From positions 62,001 to 126,000 of the forward strand of contig JBBIIL010000003.1 of the NCBI GenBank assembly GCA_037446495.1: a DNA stretch of 64,000 bases, in the 5' to 3' direction. Shown in pieces: positions 1 through 10,258 of this stretch. The notes beneath the pieces were generated by a model. It did no database searches. It worked only from the letters and a program-made list of their open reading frames with translations, and had not been told where the DNA came from. Both the position numbers and the translations under genes were made by a program. Origin of the DNA: CAIXZV01 sp037446495. GTDB lineage: Bacteria > Chloroflexota > Limnocylindria > Limnocylindrales > CSP1-4. Position 1 is the first letter of the stretch, and each line of letters opens with the position of its first letter.

Positions 1-2
1 GC

Positions 3-110
3 GTGGTCGACCGGCACGCGGTCAGCAAGGACGACGTGCTGGGGATGATCATTCTCGGCAAGATGCCCGGCGAGATCACCGAGACCGAGGTCGCGACGGT
101 CCTCCACTGA
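3..110 (+). CDS. C-terminal end of probable sugar ABC transporter ATP-binding protein (partial)
   Basis: An open frame enters from the left edge and stops with TGA at 108-110, giving about 35 residues (VVDRHAVSKDDVLGMIILGK, then a short tail ending TVLH). The wording 'SKDDVLGMIILGK' resembles the extreme C-terminus of ATP-binding subunits of simple-sugar ABC importers. No Walker or signature motif lies inside the window, so the call rests on this tail and on the adjacent xylose catabolic genes, which it faces convergently. It would supply ATP hydrolysis for uptake of a pentose such as xylose. Another sugar is equally possible. Confidence 0.45.
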   Translation: MVDRHAVSKDDVLGMIILGKMPGEITETEVATVLH

Positions 111-133
111 CTGTTCGAGAACACGGCAGAACC

Positions 134-168
134 GTCAGGGCAGAGCGGCGGGCCGCCCCCCCCCTGAC
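134..168. terminator. Nested hairpin between convergent genes, probable bidirectional terminator
   Basis: An outer stem GTCAGGG (134-140) pairs with CCCTGAC (162-168). Inside it GCGGC (145-149) pairs with GCCGC (152-156) around a two-base loop. It lies between the stop of the transporter gene at 110 and the stop of xylB at 211. There is no clear T-tract on either side, which is common in GC-rich genomes, so function is inferred from structure and position. Confidence 0.5.
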
Positions 169-210
169 AGCGGTTGTGGCCCGCCAGTCCGACGCTCTCC
201 AGCGATCGGG

Positions 211-1695
211 CTACAGCGAGTGGAACGTGGGCGCGAGCGCGGGATACAGCGCCCGGTACCGCTCATGCGCCTCGGCGTACACAGCCGCGTCCGGGCCGGG
301 CTCGGCGGCAGGCGTCGCGTGCACCAGGGCGTCCGCAGCGGCCTCGACCGTCGGGAACCAGCCCGCGCCCACCGCGGCGAGCACCGCCGCGCCGTACGCC
401 GCCCCCTCGGTGGTCGTGGGGGTGGCGATCGCCGCGCCCAGCACATCGGCGAGGATCTGGCGCCAGACCGGGCTCGCGGTCCCGCCGCCCGATCCGAGGA
501 TCTGCGACGGGCGCGGCATCCCGGCCGCCACCATGAGGTCCAGCCCGTCGCGCAGGCCGAACGCGACGCCCTCCATCACCGAGCGGGTGAGGTGCCGCCG
601 GTCGTGCGCGAGCGTGAGGCCCACGAACGCGCCGCGGGCGAGCGGGTCCGGGTACGGGCTGCGCTCGCCCGAGAGGTAGGGCAGGAACAGCAGCCCTGCG
701 CTCCCGGCGGGGACCTCGCCCGCAGCCGCCGCCAGGTCGCCGAACGGTTCGCCCGGCGCCAGCGCGTCCCGGAACCAGCGCAGGCTGCCCGCCGCCGAGA
801 GCATGACGCTCATCAGGTGCCAGCGCCCCGGGACGGCGTGACAGAACGCGTGGACCCGGCCGGCGGGCTCGTACAGCGGCGCTCCCGTCGTGGCGAAGAC
901 GACCCCCGACGTGCCGACGGACAGCGCCACGCGCCCGGGCACCACCGCCCCGACCCCCACGGCGTTCGCGGCCTGGTCGCCGCCGCCGGCCACCACCGGT
1001 GTGCCCGCGCGCAGGCCCGTGGCGGCGGCCGCCGCGGGCGCGATGACCCCGGTCACCTCCGGCCCCTCGAACGTCGGCGGCATCCAGGCCGGGTCGATCC
1101 CCAGCACATCGAGGACCTCGGGCGACCAGTCGCGCGCGGCGAGGTTGAACAGCAGCGTCCCGGCGCCGTCCGCCTTGTCCATGGCGTGGACGGCGGTGAG
1201 CTTGAGCCGGACGTAGTCCTTGGGCAGGAGCACGTGCGCGGCGCGGGCCCAGGCGTCGGGCTCGTGCGCCCGCACCCACGCGAGCTTGGGCGCCGTGAAG
1301 CCGGTCAGCGCGTCGTTGCCGGTGACCTCGACGAGGTGCGCCGGACCCAGCGCCGCGCGGATGGCGTCGCACTCGGCGGCCGTCCGCTGGTCGTTCCACA
1401 GGATGGCGGGGCGGATGACCTCGTCGGCCGCGTCGAGCAGGACCAGGCCGTGCATCTGCCCGGTGAGGCCCACAGCCACAACGTCGTCGCCGGTCAGTCC
1501 AGCGCTCGCCAGCGCGCGCGGGATGGCGTCCTGCGCGGCCGTCCACCACAGCCCCGGGTCCTGCTCGGACCACAGCGGGTGCGGCGCCTCGAACCCGTAC
1601 TCGGACGAGGCGATCCCGACGACCCGGCCGTCCTCGTCCACGAGGATCGCCTTGGTCGCGGTGGTGGAGACGTCGATCCCGAGGACGACGCCCAT
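211..1695 (-). CDS. xylB: Xylulokinase
   Basis: FGGY-family sugar kinase of 494 residues that phosphorylates D-xylulose to D-xylulose 5-phosphate for the pentose phosphate pathway. The N-terminal phosphate loop GIDVSTTATKA starts at residue 6, the FGGY motif GLTGQMHG is at 76-83, WNDQR at 100-104, and the probable catalytic Asp240 sits in GGGDQAAN as in characterised xylulokinases. A second ATP-binding stretch SVGTSGV follows near 260 and the C-terminal GSGGGTASPVWRQ is typical of the family. ATG start at 1695. It begins only 4 bp after the xylA stop codon, so the two are surely one operon, which supports the xylulose specificity over other FGGY kinases. Confidence 0.93.
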   Translation of the reverse strand: MGVVLGIDVSTTATKAILVDEDGRVVGIASSEYGFEAPHPLWSEQDPGLWWTAAQDAIPRALASAGLTGDDVVAVGLTGQMHGLVLLDAADEVIRPAILWNDQRTAAECDAIRAALGPAHLVEVTGNDALTGFTAPKLAWVRAHEPDAWARAAHVLLPKDYVRLKLTAVHAMDKADGAGTLLFNLAARDWSPEVLDVLGIDPAWMPPTFEGPEVTGVIAPAAAAATGLRAGTPVVAGGGDQAANAVGVGAVVPGRVALSVGTSGVVFATTGAPLYEPAGRVHAFCHAVPGRWHLMSVMLSAAGSLRWFRDALAPGEPFGDLAAAAGEVPAGSAGLLFLPYLSGERSPYPDPLARGAFVGLTLAHDRRHLTRSVMEGVAFGLRDGLDLMVAAGMPRPSQILGSGGGTASPVWRQILADVLGAAIATPTTTEGAAYGAAVLAAVGAGWFPTVEAAADALVHATPAAEPGPDAAVYAEAHERYRALYPALAPTFHSL

Positions 1696-1699
1696 CCCG

Positions 1700-3040
1700 T
1701 CAGCCCCTCCGCCCGGCGGCCCAGACGCTGCGGTTCACCATGTTCTCGAGGCGCTCCTGGCCGCCCGAGTGGCGGACCGGGTTGACCTCGCCTGCGGCGA
1801 CCCTCGCCTCGAGGTCGGCCAGCGTCGCCTCCCCGCCCAGGATCGACTGCCCGAGCTCGCCGTCCCAGCCCGCGTACCGGGCCTCGACGTTGGCCGCGAG
1901 CTCGCCGCGCTCCACGAGGTCCGCCGCCGCGAGCAGCGCTCGCGCGATGGTGTCGAGCCCGCCGATGTGGGCGTGGAACAGGTCGGTCCGGTCGCTGCTC
2001 TGGCGCCGCAGCTTGGCGTCGAAGTTGAAGCCGCCGGGGGCGATGCCGCCCGCGCGGACGATCTCGTACAGCGGCATGACCAGGTCGTCCGCCGAGTTCG
2101 GGAACTGGTCGGTGTCCCAGCCGTTCTGGGGGTCGCCCCGGTTGGCGTCGATCGAGCCCAGCATCCCGTTCGCGGCGGCGTAGGCCACTTCGTGGTGGAA
2201 CGAGTGCCCAGCGAGCGTCGCGTGGTTCGCCTCGATGTTGACCCTGTACTCGCCCTCGAGGCCGTTCCGGGCCAGGAAGCCGTGCACCGACTGGCTGTCG
2301 TAGTCGTACTGGTGCTTGGTGGGCTCCATGGGCTTGGGCTCGATGAGGAGCTGCCCCTCGAAGCCGATCTTCGCCTTGTGCTCGGCAACGAGGTGCAGGA
2401 AGCGGGCGAGCTGCCCGCCCTCGCGGCGCAGGTCGGTGTTGAGCAGCGTGTCGTAGCCCTCGCGGCCGCCCCACAGCACATAGTTCTGCCCGCCGAGGCG
2501 CTGCGTGACCTCGAGCATGTGCTTCACCTGCGCCGCGGCGTAGGCGAACACCTCCGGGTCGGGGTTGGTGGCGGCGCCCGCCTGGTATCGCGGGTGCGTG
2601 AACAGGTTGGCGGTGCCCCACAGGAGCCTCACGCCCGTCTCCGCCTGGTAGCCCAGCGCCTCGTCCGCGAGCGCGTCGAGGTTCGCGCTGAACTCGGCGA
2701 AGCTGCCCCCCTCGGGCGCCACGTCGCGGTCGTGGAAGCAGTAGTACGGCGTGCCCAGCTTGCTGAAGAACTCGAAGGCCGCAGCGAGCCGGGTTCGCGC
2801 CCCCGCCATCTCGTCGGCCTCGGCCAGCCACGGGCGGTCGAGCGTGCCGATGCCGAACATGTCCCGGCCGTCCCAGCTGAACGAGTGCCAGAAGCACACG
2901 CCGGGGCGCAGCCACTCGACCATGGGCCGGCCCAGGACGACGCGGTCGGGCTGGTAGACCTTGAACTCGAGGGGGTCCACGGAGTCCAGCCCGCCGTAGC
3001 GGATCGGCTCGGTCACCCCGGTGAAGAACGCCTCGCCCAC
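1700..3040 (-). CDS. xylA: Xylose isomerase, class II
   Basis: Metal-dependent isomerase converting D-xylose to D-xylulose in the cytoplasm. I chose the GTG at 3040-3038 because GGGAGG lies 5-6 bases upstream and the protein then begins MGEAFFTGV, the usual class II start; this gives 446 residues. An upstream ATG at 3109 is in frame but would overlap the end of ribF. The class II motifs are visible: WHSFSWDG at 51-58, the catalytic His103 in CFHDRD, WGGREGYDTLLNTD from 190, and IEPKPMEPTKHQ further on with metal-binding residues. It is first in a two-gene operon with xylB and is preceded by an AT-rich control region. Confidence 0.93.
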   Translation of the reverse strand: MGEAFFTGVTEPIRYGGLDSVDPLEFKVYQPDRVVLGRPMVEWLRPGVCFWHSFSWDGRDMFGIGTLDRPWLAEADEMAGARTRLAAAFEFFSKLGTPYYCFHDRDVAPEGGSFAEFSANLDALADEALGYQAETGVRLLWGTANLFTHPRYQAGAATNPDPEVFAYAAAQVKHMLEVTQRLGGQNYVLWGGREGYDTLLNTDLRREGGQLARFLHLVAEHKAKIGFEGQLLIEPKPMEPTKHQYDYDSQSVHGFLARNGLEGEYRVNIEANHATLAGHSFHHEVAYAAANGMLGSIDANRGDPQNGWDTDQFPNSADDLVMPLYEIVRAGGIAPGGFNFDAKLRRQSSDRTDLFHAHIGGLDTIARALLAAADLVERGELAANVEARYAGWDGELGQSILGGEATLADLEARVAAGEVNPVRHSGGQERLENMVNRSVWAAGRRG

Positions 3041-3105
3041 GATCGACCTCCCGCCATCGCCTCTATTTTGTAGAAGGATATCACTAACTCGGGTGGATCG
3101 ACCCG
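3041..3105 (-). promoter_or_regulatory. AT-rich promoter/operator candidate for xylAB
   Basis: Between the ribF stop and the xylA start is a patch that is strikingly AT-rich for this genome (3062-3088). On the coding strand it reads TTAGTGATATCC followed by TTCTACAAAATAG. An imperfect inverted pair, TTGTAG/CACTAA on the + strand, spans it. ROK-family XylR repressors often bind such AT-rich imperfect dyads, but no xylR gene lies in the window. TACAAA could serve as a -10. The operator role is inference. Confidence 0.4.
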
Positions 3106-3882
3106 TCACGCCGCTACGCGCCGCAGAAAGGCGACCGTCGTCCTCACGCCCGCTCCCGGTCCGGCGAGGTGCACGAGGCCCTGCTCGAGCTCCACCCGGG
3201 CGAACTGCGCGATGCCGTCGGCTTCGACCATGGCGTCCCAGCTCCCGTCCGGCGGCAGCGCCACCGGGAGGCCGACGCGGAGCACGCTCCCCTCCCCCGC
3301 CGGAACCGCGGTCCCCACGATGGTGTGCAGGCGGCCAAGCAGGGCGGCGGCCCGGTCGAGGTCGCCGGCGGAGATCGCCGTGCGGACATCTGTGCTGCGG
3401 ACCGGCCGCCCGTCCAGTTCGTAGGGCGGAACCACCACCACCTCAAAGCCCTGCTCGCGACCGAGTGCCGCCAATGCCTGGGGCGTTCCCTCCCGCTGGT
3501 AGCCGAAGGCCGCGTCTGGCGTCATCAGGAAGCCTGACAAGGGTCCGCGCGCGGTCAGCTGGGCGACGAAGGCGTCGTACGTGGTCTCGCGCATCCTCTG
3601 GTCGAAATGGACCACCACGACCGTCTCGACGCCGGCCTCCTCCATCCGGCGGAAGCGCTCGTCGGGGTCGCACAGTAGCGGCGGCGCAGCACCCATGAGG
3701 AGCTCGTCGGGATGATGGTCGAAGGTGACCACCATCGGGCGGGCGTTCCGGGCGGCGGCCTGCTCGACAAGGTTCGCAAGCAGGTACTGGTGGCCCCTGT
3801 GGAGCCCGTCGAACACGCCCACCACGACGAACGCGGGGTGCTCGGAGGCGTGGAGCCGGCCCAGGCCGCGGGCGATCCGCAT
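3106..3882 (-). CDS. ribF: RibF-like FAD synthetase (FMN adenylyltransferase) with degenerate kinase region
   Basis: 258 residues; the ATG at 3882-3880 overlaps the truB stop (ATGA). The N-terminal nucleotidyltransferase module is clear: GVFDGLHRGHQYLL with the HxGH-like site, then TFDHHP, and later GRPVRSTDVRTAI, which matches the Ser/Thr-Arg motif of RibF adenylyltransferases. Bacterial RibF is normally about 310 residues with a C-terminal riboflavin kinase barrel. Here the tail after LLGRLHTIVG is only about 70 residues and I see neither the PTAN motif nor the downstream kinase Glu motif. It probably makes FAD from FMN but may not phosphorylate riboflavin. It is the last gene of the nusA-to-truB operon. 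Confidence 0.8.
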   Translation of the reverse strand: MRIARGLGRLHASEHPAFVVVGVFDGLHRGHQYLLANLVEQAAARNARPMVVTFDHHPDELLMGAAPPLLCDPDERFRRMEEAGVETVVVVHFDQRMRETTYDAFVAQLTARGPLSGFLMTPDAAFGYQREGTPQALAALGREQGFEVVVVPPYELDGRPVRSTDVRTAISAGDLDRAAALLGRLHTIVGTAVPAGEGSVLRVGLPVALPPDGSWDAMVEADGIAQFARVELEQGLVHLAGPGAGVRTTVAFLRRVAA

Positions 3883-4853
3883 CAGAGCGGCGGTCGGGGG
3901 TTCGGGCGCCCGTCGGTGGCGGGGCGAACGGCGAGGACCTTGCTCGGGTGGAGGACGCCGCCCACCGCGCGGCACAGCGCGGCGACGTCCCCGGCCGGCC
4001 CGATGACGACCACGATGTCTGCGTTCGGCACGTCGAGCGGCGTCTTGGGCCCGGTGGGCAGACCCTCGCCAAGGCGGCGGACCTCGTCGGCCGTGACCCT
4101 GGCGTGCGGCAGGTCCTCCAGACCGGCGTCCACGGGGCGGAGGACGCCGACGATCCCTTCCGGGCCATCCGTCGCGTGCTCCCGCAGCGTGTCGAACGAG
4201 ACCGCGTCGTCGAGGTGGAACTGCCCGGATTCCGTGCGCACGAGCGCGCCGAGGTAGGCGCCCGTGCCCAGCCCGGCCCCGAGGTCGCGGGCCAGCGCCC
4301 GCACGTACGTCCCGGCGGAGCAGCGCACGTCAACGACGGCGACGGGGCGCGATGGGTCGCGGTCGTCCCAGTCGAGCAGGTCGAGGGCGTGGATCGTCAC
4401 CGCGCGGGGCGCGAGCTCCACCTCCTGGCCGGAGCGCGCCATCTGGTAGGCCCGCCGCCCGCCGATCTGGACGGCGCTGTACGCCGGCGGGACCTGGCGA
4501 AGCGGCCCGGTGAATCCGCGGAGCCCCGTCTCGACGTCTGCCCGCGAGACCGGCAGGCCATCAATGGGCGTGCGCTCGCCGTCGATGTCGTCCGTCGTGG
4601 AGGACTCGCCGAAGCAGATGGTGGCGGTGTAGCGCTTGTCGTGACCGAGGTGGTACTCGGCGAGCCGCGTGGCGCGGCCCAGGAACACTGGGAGCACGCC
4701 CGCGGCAAACGGGTCGAGCGTGCCGCCGTGGCCCACACGGCGCGTGCCGGACAGGCGCCGCACCAGCCCGACGACATCGTGCGAGGTGGGGCCAGACGGC
4801 TTGGCGACCACGATCACGCCGTCGAGGCCGCCGGTGCGGTCGCGCGGGCTCAT
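3882..4853 (-). CDS. truB: tRNA pseudouridine(55) synthase
   Basis: Makes pseudouridine 55 in the T-loop of elongator tRNAs. 323 residues from the ATG at 4853, which overlaps the nrnA stop (ATGA). An upstream in-frame start at 4976 would lie inside nrnA and was rejected. GVIVVAKPSGPTSHD near the N-terminus and GHGGTLDPFAAGVLP with catalytic Asp47 are diagnostic of TruB. The RYTATICFGESSTTDD block and the central VRCSAGTYVRALARDLG block follow in the usual order. It sits in the conserved rbfA-nrnA-truB-ribF string, linking ribosome maturation with tRNA modification. Confidence 0.95.
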   Translation of the reverse strand: MSPRDRTGGLDGVIVVAKPSGPTSHDVVGLVRRLSGTRRVGHGGTLDPFAAGVLPVFLGRATRLAEYHLGHDKRYTATICFGESSTTDDIDGERTPIDGLPVSRADVETGLRGFTGPLRQVPPAYSAVQIGGRRAYQMARSGQEVELAPRAVTIHALDLLDWDDRDPSRPVAVVDVRCSAGTYVRALARDLGAGLGTGAYLGALVRTESGQFHLDDAVSFDTLREHATDGPEGIVGVLRPVDAGLEDLPHARVTADEVRRLGEGLPTGPKTPLDVPNADIVVVIGPAGDVAALCRAVGGVLHPSKVLAVRPATDGRPNPRPPL

Positions 4854-5884
4854 CGGGCCACCGCCGCAGCCAGACGCTCCGATTCGGCCCGGGCCGCGGC
4901 CACCGCAGCATCGAGCCCGAGCGGGATCGTGGCGCCGGCAGCCCGAGTGTGGCCGCCGCCGCCCCAGACGGCGCACAGCGCGGTGGCGTCCACGCCGCCC
5001 GGCTTGGTGCGGACCGAGAGGCGCGTTGACCCGTCGGGAGCCTCCTTGAGCAGCATCGCCACCTCGGCGGTCTCCGATTGGCTCAGGAGGTCGATGATCC
5101 CCTCGCTGTGCGCCCCGATGGAGCCGGTGGCCTCGAAGTCCGCCTGGCGCAGGGTTGACCAGATGACCCGCCGGTCGGCCGATGTCTCGAGGCGGTCGAG
5201 CACGCGCCCGAACAGCTTGAGCTGCGCATCGGGCTTGGTTCGGTACAGCCGCCGCGAGATGTCCGCCAGGGGTGCGCCCGCGCCGACCAGCTCCGCCGAC
5301 ACGGCAAGCGTGCGCGGTGTGGCGTTGGGGTGCGCGAAGGTTGCCGTGTCCATGACGATGCCGGCCATGAGGGCTGCGGCGAGCGCTCCGCCGGCGGCGG
5401 TGAGCGGCACGCCGAGGCGGGCGGCGAGCAGCGTCACGAGCTCGCAGGTGGCAGCGGCGTCTGCATCGATCCAGTCGGCCTCGCCCGAGGCGCTGTTGCT
5501 CGCGTGGTGGTCCACGATGACGCGTGGCAGCTCCGCGAACAGCTCCGGGTGCCGGACGGCCACGGCGCCCACCCGCTCCGCCGACCCGCAGTCTGCGAGG
5601 ACCAGCAGGTCGTACTCGGCACCCGGCTCGGGGTCCTGGCGGAAGCGCTCCGCGCCCTCGAGAAAGGCGTACAGCGGCGGGACGGGGTCGCTGCAGACGG
5701 CCGTAGCCTCGCCGCCCAGCGCTTCGACGATCACGCAGATGCCAATGACCGCGCCGATCGTGTCGGCGTCAGGATTCTCGTGGCTCACCGCCACCACGCG
5801 CCGGGCGCCCCGCAGCCGCTCCACCAGCAACTCGGGTACCACCGCCGCCGCGAGCGCGGCGAGGTCAACGCCGTCGTGCGTCAC
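4850..5884 (-). CDS. nrnA: DHH/DHHA1 oligoribonuclease / pAp phosphatase family protein (NrnA)
   Basis: 344 residues. The DHH phosphoesterase motifs are complete: HENPDADTIGA from His35 (Asp39, Asp41), LADCG with Asp98, VDHH at 124-127, and DTATF as motif IV. The C-terminal DHHA1 substrate-binding motif GGGGHTRAAG is present. Family members degrade short RNA oligonucleotides to mononucleotides and many also dephosphorylate 3'-phosphoadenosine 5'-phosphate, with Mn2+ in the active site. GTG start at 5884 overlaps the rbfA stop (GTGA). The order rbfA-nrnA-truB is widespread, which supports the assignment. Confidence 0.9.
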   Translation of the reverse strand: MTHDGVDLAALAAAVVPELLVERLRGARRVVAVSHENPDADTIGAVIGICVIVEALGGEATAVCSDPVPPLYAFLEGAERFRQDPEPGAEYDLLVLADCGSAERVGAVAVRHPELFAELPRVIVDHHASNSASGEADWIDADAAATCELVTLLAARLGVPLTAAGGALAAALMAGIVMDTATFAHPNATPRTLAVSAELVGAGAPLADISRRLYRTKPDAQLKLFGRVLDRLETSADRRVIWSTLRQADFEATGSIGAHSEGIIDLLSQSETAEVAMLLKEAPDGSTRLSVRTKPGGVDATALCAVWGGGGHTRAAGATIPLGLDAAVAAARAESERLAAAVAR

Positions 5885-6468
5885 GAGCGGGTCTTGGGTT
5901 TGTGCTGGCCGCCCCCTGGCCGGTGTCCGTCGCCCTTCGAGCCCTCACCGGATGTGGGCCGACCGCCCGTCTGGCCGCAGCTGTGGCGACTCGGGCCCCG
6001 GCGTCGTGCGGGCTCGCCGTCGGCCGGCGGGCTGGCCGTGAGCTGGTCCACCGCGTCGCCATCGTGGGGCAGGCGCGGCAGCGGCGTGGGCAGCGACTCG
6101 TTGATGGGCTCGATCGCCTCGGGGTCGGTCCCCGCCTCGAGCTCGTGGAGCAGGTGCAGGACACGCGTGCCCCGCTCAGCAGAATCGTCGAGCCGGACGT
6201 GGAGGTCCGGGATGCGCCGGATCCGCAGGCGCTTGCCCAGCTCATGCCGGATGAACGGCATCGCGTCGGACAGCGCCCGCAGCGTCTCGTCGCGGTCCGC
6301 CTTCTGGCCGATCACGCTGACCCACACCTTGGCGTGCCGGAGGTCCGGCGACGTCTCCACGTCGGTGATGGTCGCGAACCCGATCCTCGGGTCCTGGACC
6401 TCCCGGGCGAGGAGCGTGCCGATCTCCTGGCGCAGGAGCTCGTCGACGCGGTCGGTGCGCTGGCTCAT
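5881..6468 (-). CDS. rbfA: 30S ribosome-binding factor A with long C-terminal tail
   Basis: KH-fold factor that binds 30S precursors and aids 16S rRNA 5' maturation. I start at the ATG at 6468 (MSQRTDRVDELLRQEI), the usual RbfA beginning. Residues 1-115 cover the family, including DPRIGFATITDVETSPDLRHAKVWVSV and the C-terminal helix pattern PDLHVRLDDSAERG. The protein is 195 residues, about 75 longer than typical RbfA. The extra tail is rich in Pro, Gly, His, Lys and Arg and looks disordered. It follows infB by 25 bases and is coupled to nrnA. Confidence 0.93.
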   Translation of the reverse strand: MSQRTDRVDELLRQEIGTLLAREVQDPRIGFATITDVETSPDLRHAKVWVSVIGQKADRDETLRALSDAMPFIRHELGKRLRIRRIPDLHVRLDDSAERGTRVLHLLHELEAGTDPEAIEPINESLPTPLPRLPHDGDAVDQLTASPPADGEPARRRGPSRHSCGQTGGRPTSGEGSKGDGHRPGGGQHKPKTRS

Positions 6469-6493
6469 CGGGGATCTGCCGTGGACCTGACGC

Positions 6494-8390
<1,897 letters not shown>

Positions 8391-8404
<14 letters not shown>

Positions 8405-8744
8405 GGGCTCCTCCTTCAGGGATCGTGTGGTGCAGGGTGTCGGGTCGCGGGCCATCGGCCCGCGGAACGTGTGTGGTCGTGGCGGCGAGGCCGCCGGGGC
8501 CGGCCGCGATCAGCGCTTCGATGTCCGCCGGCATCTCCGTCCTGAGCGCATGGGCCAGTGCTCGACGCCGACCCGCGAGGTCGAAACAGGCGGCGTCCCG
8601 ACACAGGTACGCGCCGCGACCCGGCTCGCGGCCCGTCTCATCCACGGCAACCGTTCCGTCCGGACGGCGCACGACGCGGATCAGCTCGCGCTTGGAGCGC
8701 GGGGTGCGGCACGCAACGCAACTCCGCGTCGGGAGCTTCCGCAC
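8391..8744 (-). CDS. ylxR: YlxR family protein (DUF448), RNase P modulator-like
   Basis: 117 residues from the GTG at 8744. The conserved YlxR signature is clear: RSCVACR at 7-13 followed by KRELIRVVRRPDG and GRGAYLCRDAACF, which builds the small alpha/beta fold. YlxR (RnpM) proteins bind RNase P RNA in Gram-positive bacteria. Its 3' end overlaps the infB start by 14 bases and contains the infB Shine-Dalgarno, so infB translation is likely coupled to it. No upstream start codon with a better ribosome site was visible. It sits between nusA and infB as in Bacillus. Confidence 0.85.
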
Positions 8745-8779
8745 CTCGGGGGGCCGGGATCGCCCGGCCGTTGCCGCGC

Positions 8780-10156
8780 CTACGACGACACCTCCCCGGG
8801 CATCTTGTGGCGAGACTTCTTGACGACCGCGGCACCCGCCACGACCGGTGCGGCACCAGCCTCGGATGCGGCTTCCCGGTCGGTTGGGGCTTCCAATTCG
8901 ACCGGCGCGGACATCGCGTGCACAGCCTTCTTGCGGGGCTTGGCCGTGGGTCCCTCGCCCTCGGGCGAAGGTCCCTGGACAGCCTCGACGGGCTCTGCCG
9001 CGACCTCGACCTCCGCACTCGGCGCCTCGACGGCGGCGATCGCCTGTGTGGCGGCAGACGGGTCGGGCGGGGCCTCGGCGATGGGTGCCTCGGCGGCCGC
9101 GATCGCGACACGGACTGCCTCGGCGGCGGCCACGTCGCTGCGGATGTCGATGCGCCAGCCGGTGAGCCGCGCGGCGAGCCGGGCGTTCTGCCCCTCGCGG
9201 CCGATCGCGAGCGAGAGCATGCGCTCGGGCACGGTCACGCTCGCGATCCGGTGCTCCTCGTCGATGGCAACGCCAATCACCTGCGCGGGCGAGAGCGCGT
9301 TGGCCACGAACACGCTCGGGTCCTCGCTCCACGGAACGACGTCGATCTTCTCGCCGGCCAGCTCGGCGACCACCGCCTGGACGCGCGCCCCCCGCTGGCC
9401 GACCGTGGCGCCGACCGGGTCAAGCCCGTCCTGGCGCGACGCGACGGCGACCTTGCTGCGGCTGCCGGCCTCGCGGGCGATCTGCTTGATCTCGACCGTG
9501 CCGCTGTGGATCTCGGGCACCTCGAGCTCGAACAGGCGGCGCAGGAAGCCTTTGTGCGTCCGCGACACCATGATCTGCGGGCCGCGGGCTGAGCGCTTGA
9601 CCTCGAGCACGAACGCCTTGACCGGCTGGCCGATTCGATAGTGCTCGAGTGGGCTCTGCTCGCTGGTGCTGAGGAATGCCTCGACGCCCTTGCCCACGTC
9701 CAGCACGATCGCACGGGGCTCCACGCGGCTCACGGAGCCGGTCATGAGCTCGCCCTCGCGGCTTGCGAACTGGTCGAAGACCTGGTCCCGCTCGACCTCG
9801 CGGATGCGCTGCAGGATGATCTGCTTGGCGGTCTGGGCACCGATGCGGCCGAAGTGCTCGCCGTCGAGCTGCTCGATCTCCAGGACCTCGCCGGCACGCG
9901 CGTCGGGCTTGCTCTGGCGGGCTGCCTCGACGCTCACCTCGAGCTCGGGGTCCTCCACCTCGTCCACCACGTGGCGGCCGCGGAACACATCGATTCGGCC
10001 GCTGTCCGCCTCGACGCGGACGAAGATGTCCTCCTCGCCGGAGACGCGGCGGTACGCCTGCTGGATCCCGTCCTCGAGCGCATGCACCAGAGCTTCGCGG
10101 GGGACCTGCTTCTCGGCGTTGAGCTGGAGGAGCGCTGTGACGAAGTCGCGGCTCAC
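8780..10156 (-). CDS. nusA: Transcription termination/antitermination protein NusA
   Basis: 458 residues, GTG start at 10156 preceded by GGAGGG. The N-terminal RNA polymerase-binding domain covers about 1-125, then the S1 domain (GSVSRVEPRAIVLDVG region) and the tandem KH domains, with RQDGLDPVGATVGQRGARVQ for KH1 and AIGREGQNARLAARLTG for KH2. After about residue 355 there is an Ala/Pro/Glu-rich tail without the acidic repeats of enterobacterial NusA. It modulates pausing, termination and antitermination. It is first in the nusA-ylxR-infB-rbfA-nrnA-truB-ribF operon; rimP, normally upstream, is missing. Confidence 0.97.
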   Translation of the reverse strand: MSRDFVTALLQLNAEKQVPREALVHALEDGIQQAYRRVSGEEDIFVRVEADSGRIDVFRGRHVVDEVEDPELEVSVEAARQSKPDARAGEVLEIEQLDGEHFGRIGAQTAKQIILQRIREVERDQVFDQFASREGELMTGSVSRVEPRAIVLDVGKGVEAFLSTSEQSPLEHYRIGQPVKAFVLEVKRSARGPQIMVSRTHKGFLRRLFELEVPEIHSGTVEIKQIAREAGSRSKVAVASRQDGLDPVGATVGQRGARVQAVVAELAGEKIDVVPWSEDPSVFVANALSPAQVIGVAIDEEHRIASVTVPERMLSLAIGREGQNARLAARLTGWRIDIRSDVAAAEAVRVAIAAAEAPIAEAPPDPSAATQAIAAVEAPSAEVEVAAEPVEAVQGPSPEGEGPTAKPRKKAVHAMSAPVELEAPTDREAASEAGAAPVVAGAAVVKKSRHKMPGEVSS

Positions 10157-10208
10157 GTAGCGCTTCCCTCCTCTGCCCCATCACGGCGGGACCACCTCGA
10201 CACAAAGA

Positions 10209-10231
10209 AACGTGGGCTGGTCACCCACGTT
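10209..10231 (-). terminator. Terminator-like hairpin in the nusA leader (attenuator candidate)
   Basis: On the minus strand AACGTGGG, a seven-base loop, then CCCACGTT forms a perfect 8-bp stem followed directly by TCTTTGTG. It lies about 20-45 nt after the predicted transcription start and about 50 nt before the nusA GTG. That makes it a plausible intrinsic attenuator through which NusA could control its own operon. Structure is seen; the regulatory role is inferred. Confidence 0.55.
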
Positions 10232-10258
10232 CCGAGGCGGCCCTCATTAGTTGCGGGA

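Noticed and set aside
220..1785. Long + strand open frame antisense to xylB
   Set aside because: Arg/His/Gly-rich low-information translation typical of the complementary strand of GC-rich genes; xylB on the minus strand has full family motifs.
3948..6041. 697-residue + strand frame across truB and nrnA
   Set aside because: No start signal, no family resemblance, and the opposite strand encodes truB and nrnA with intact catalytic motifs.
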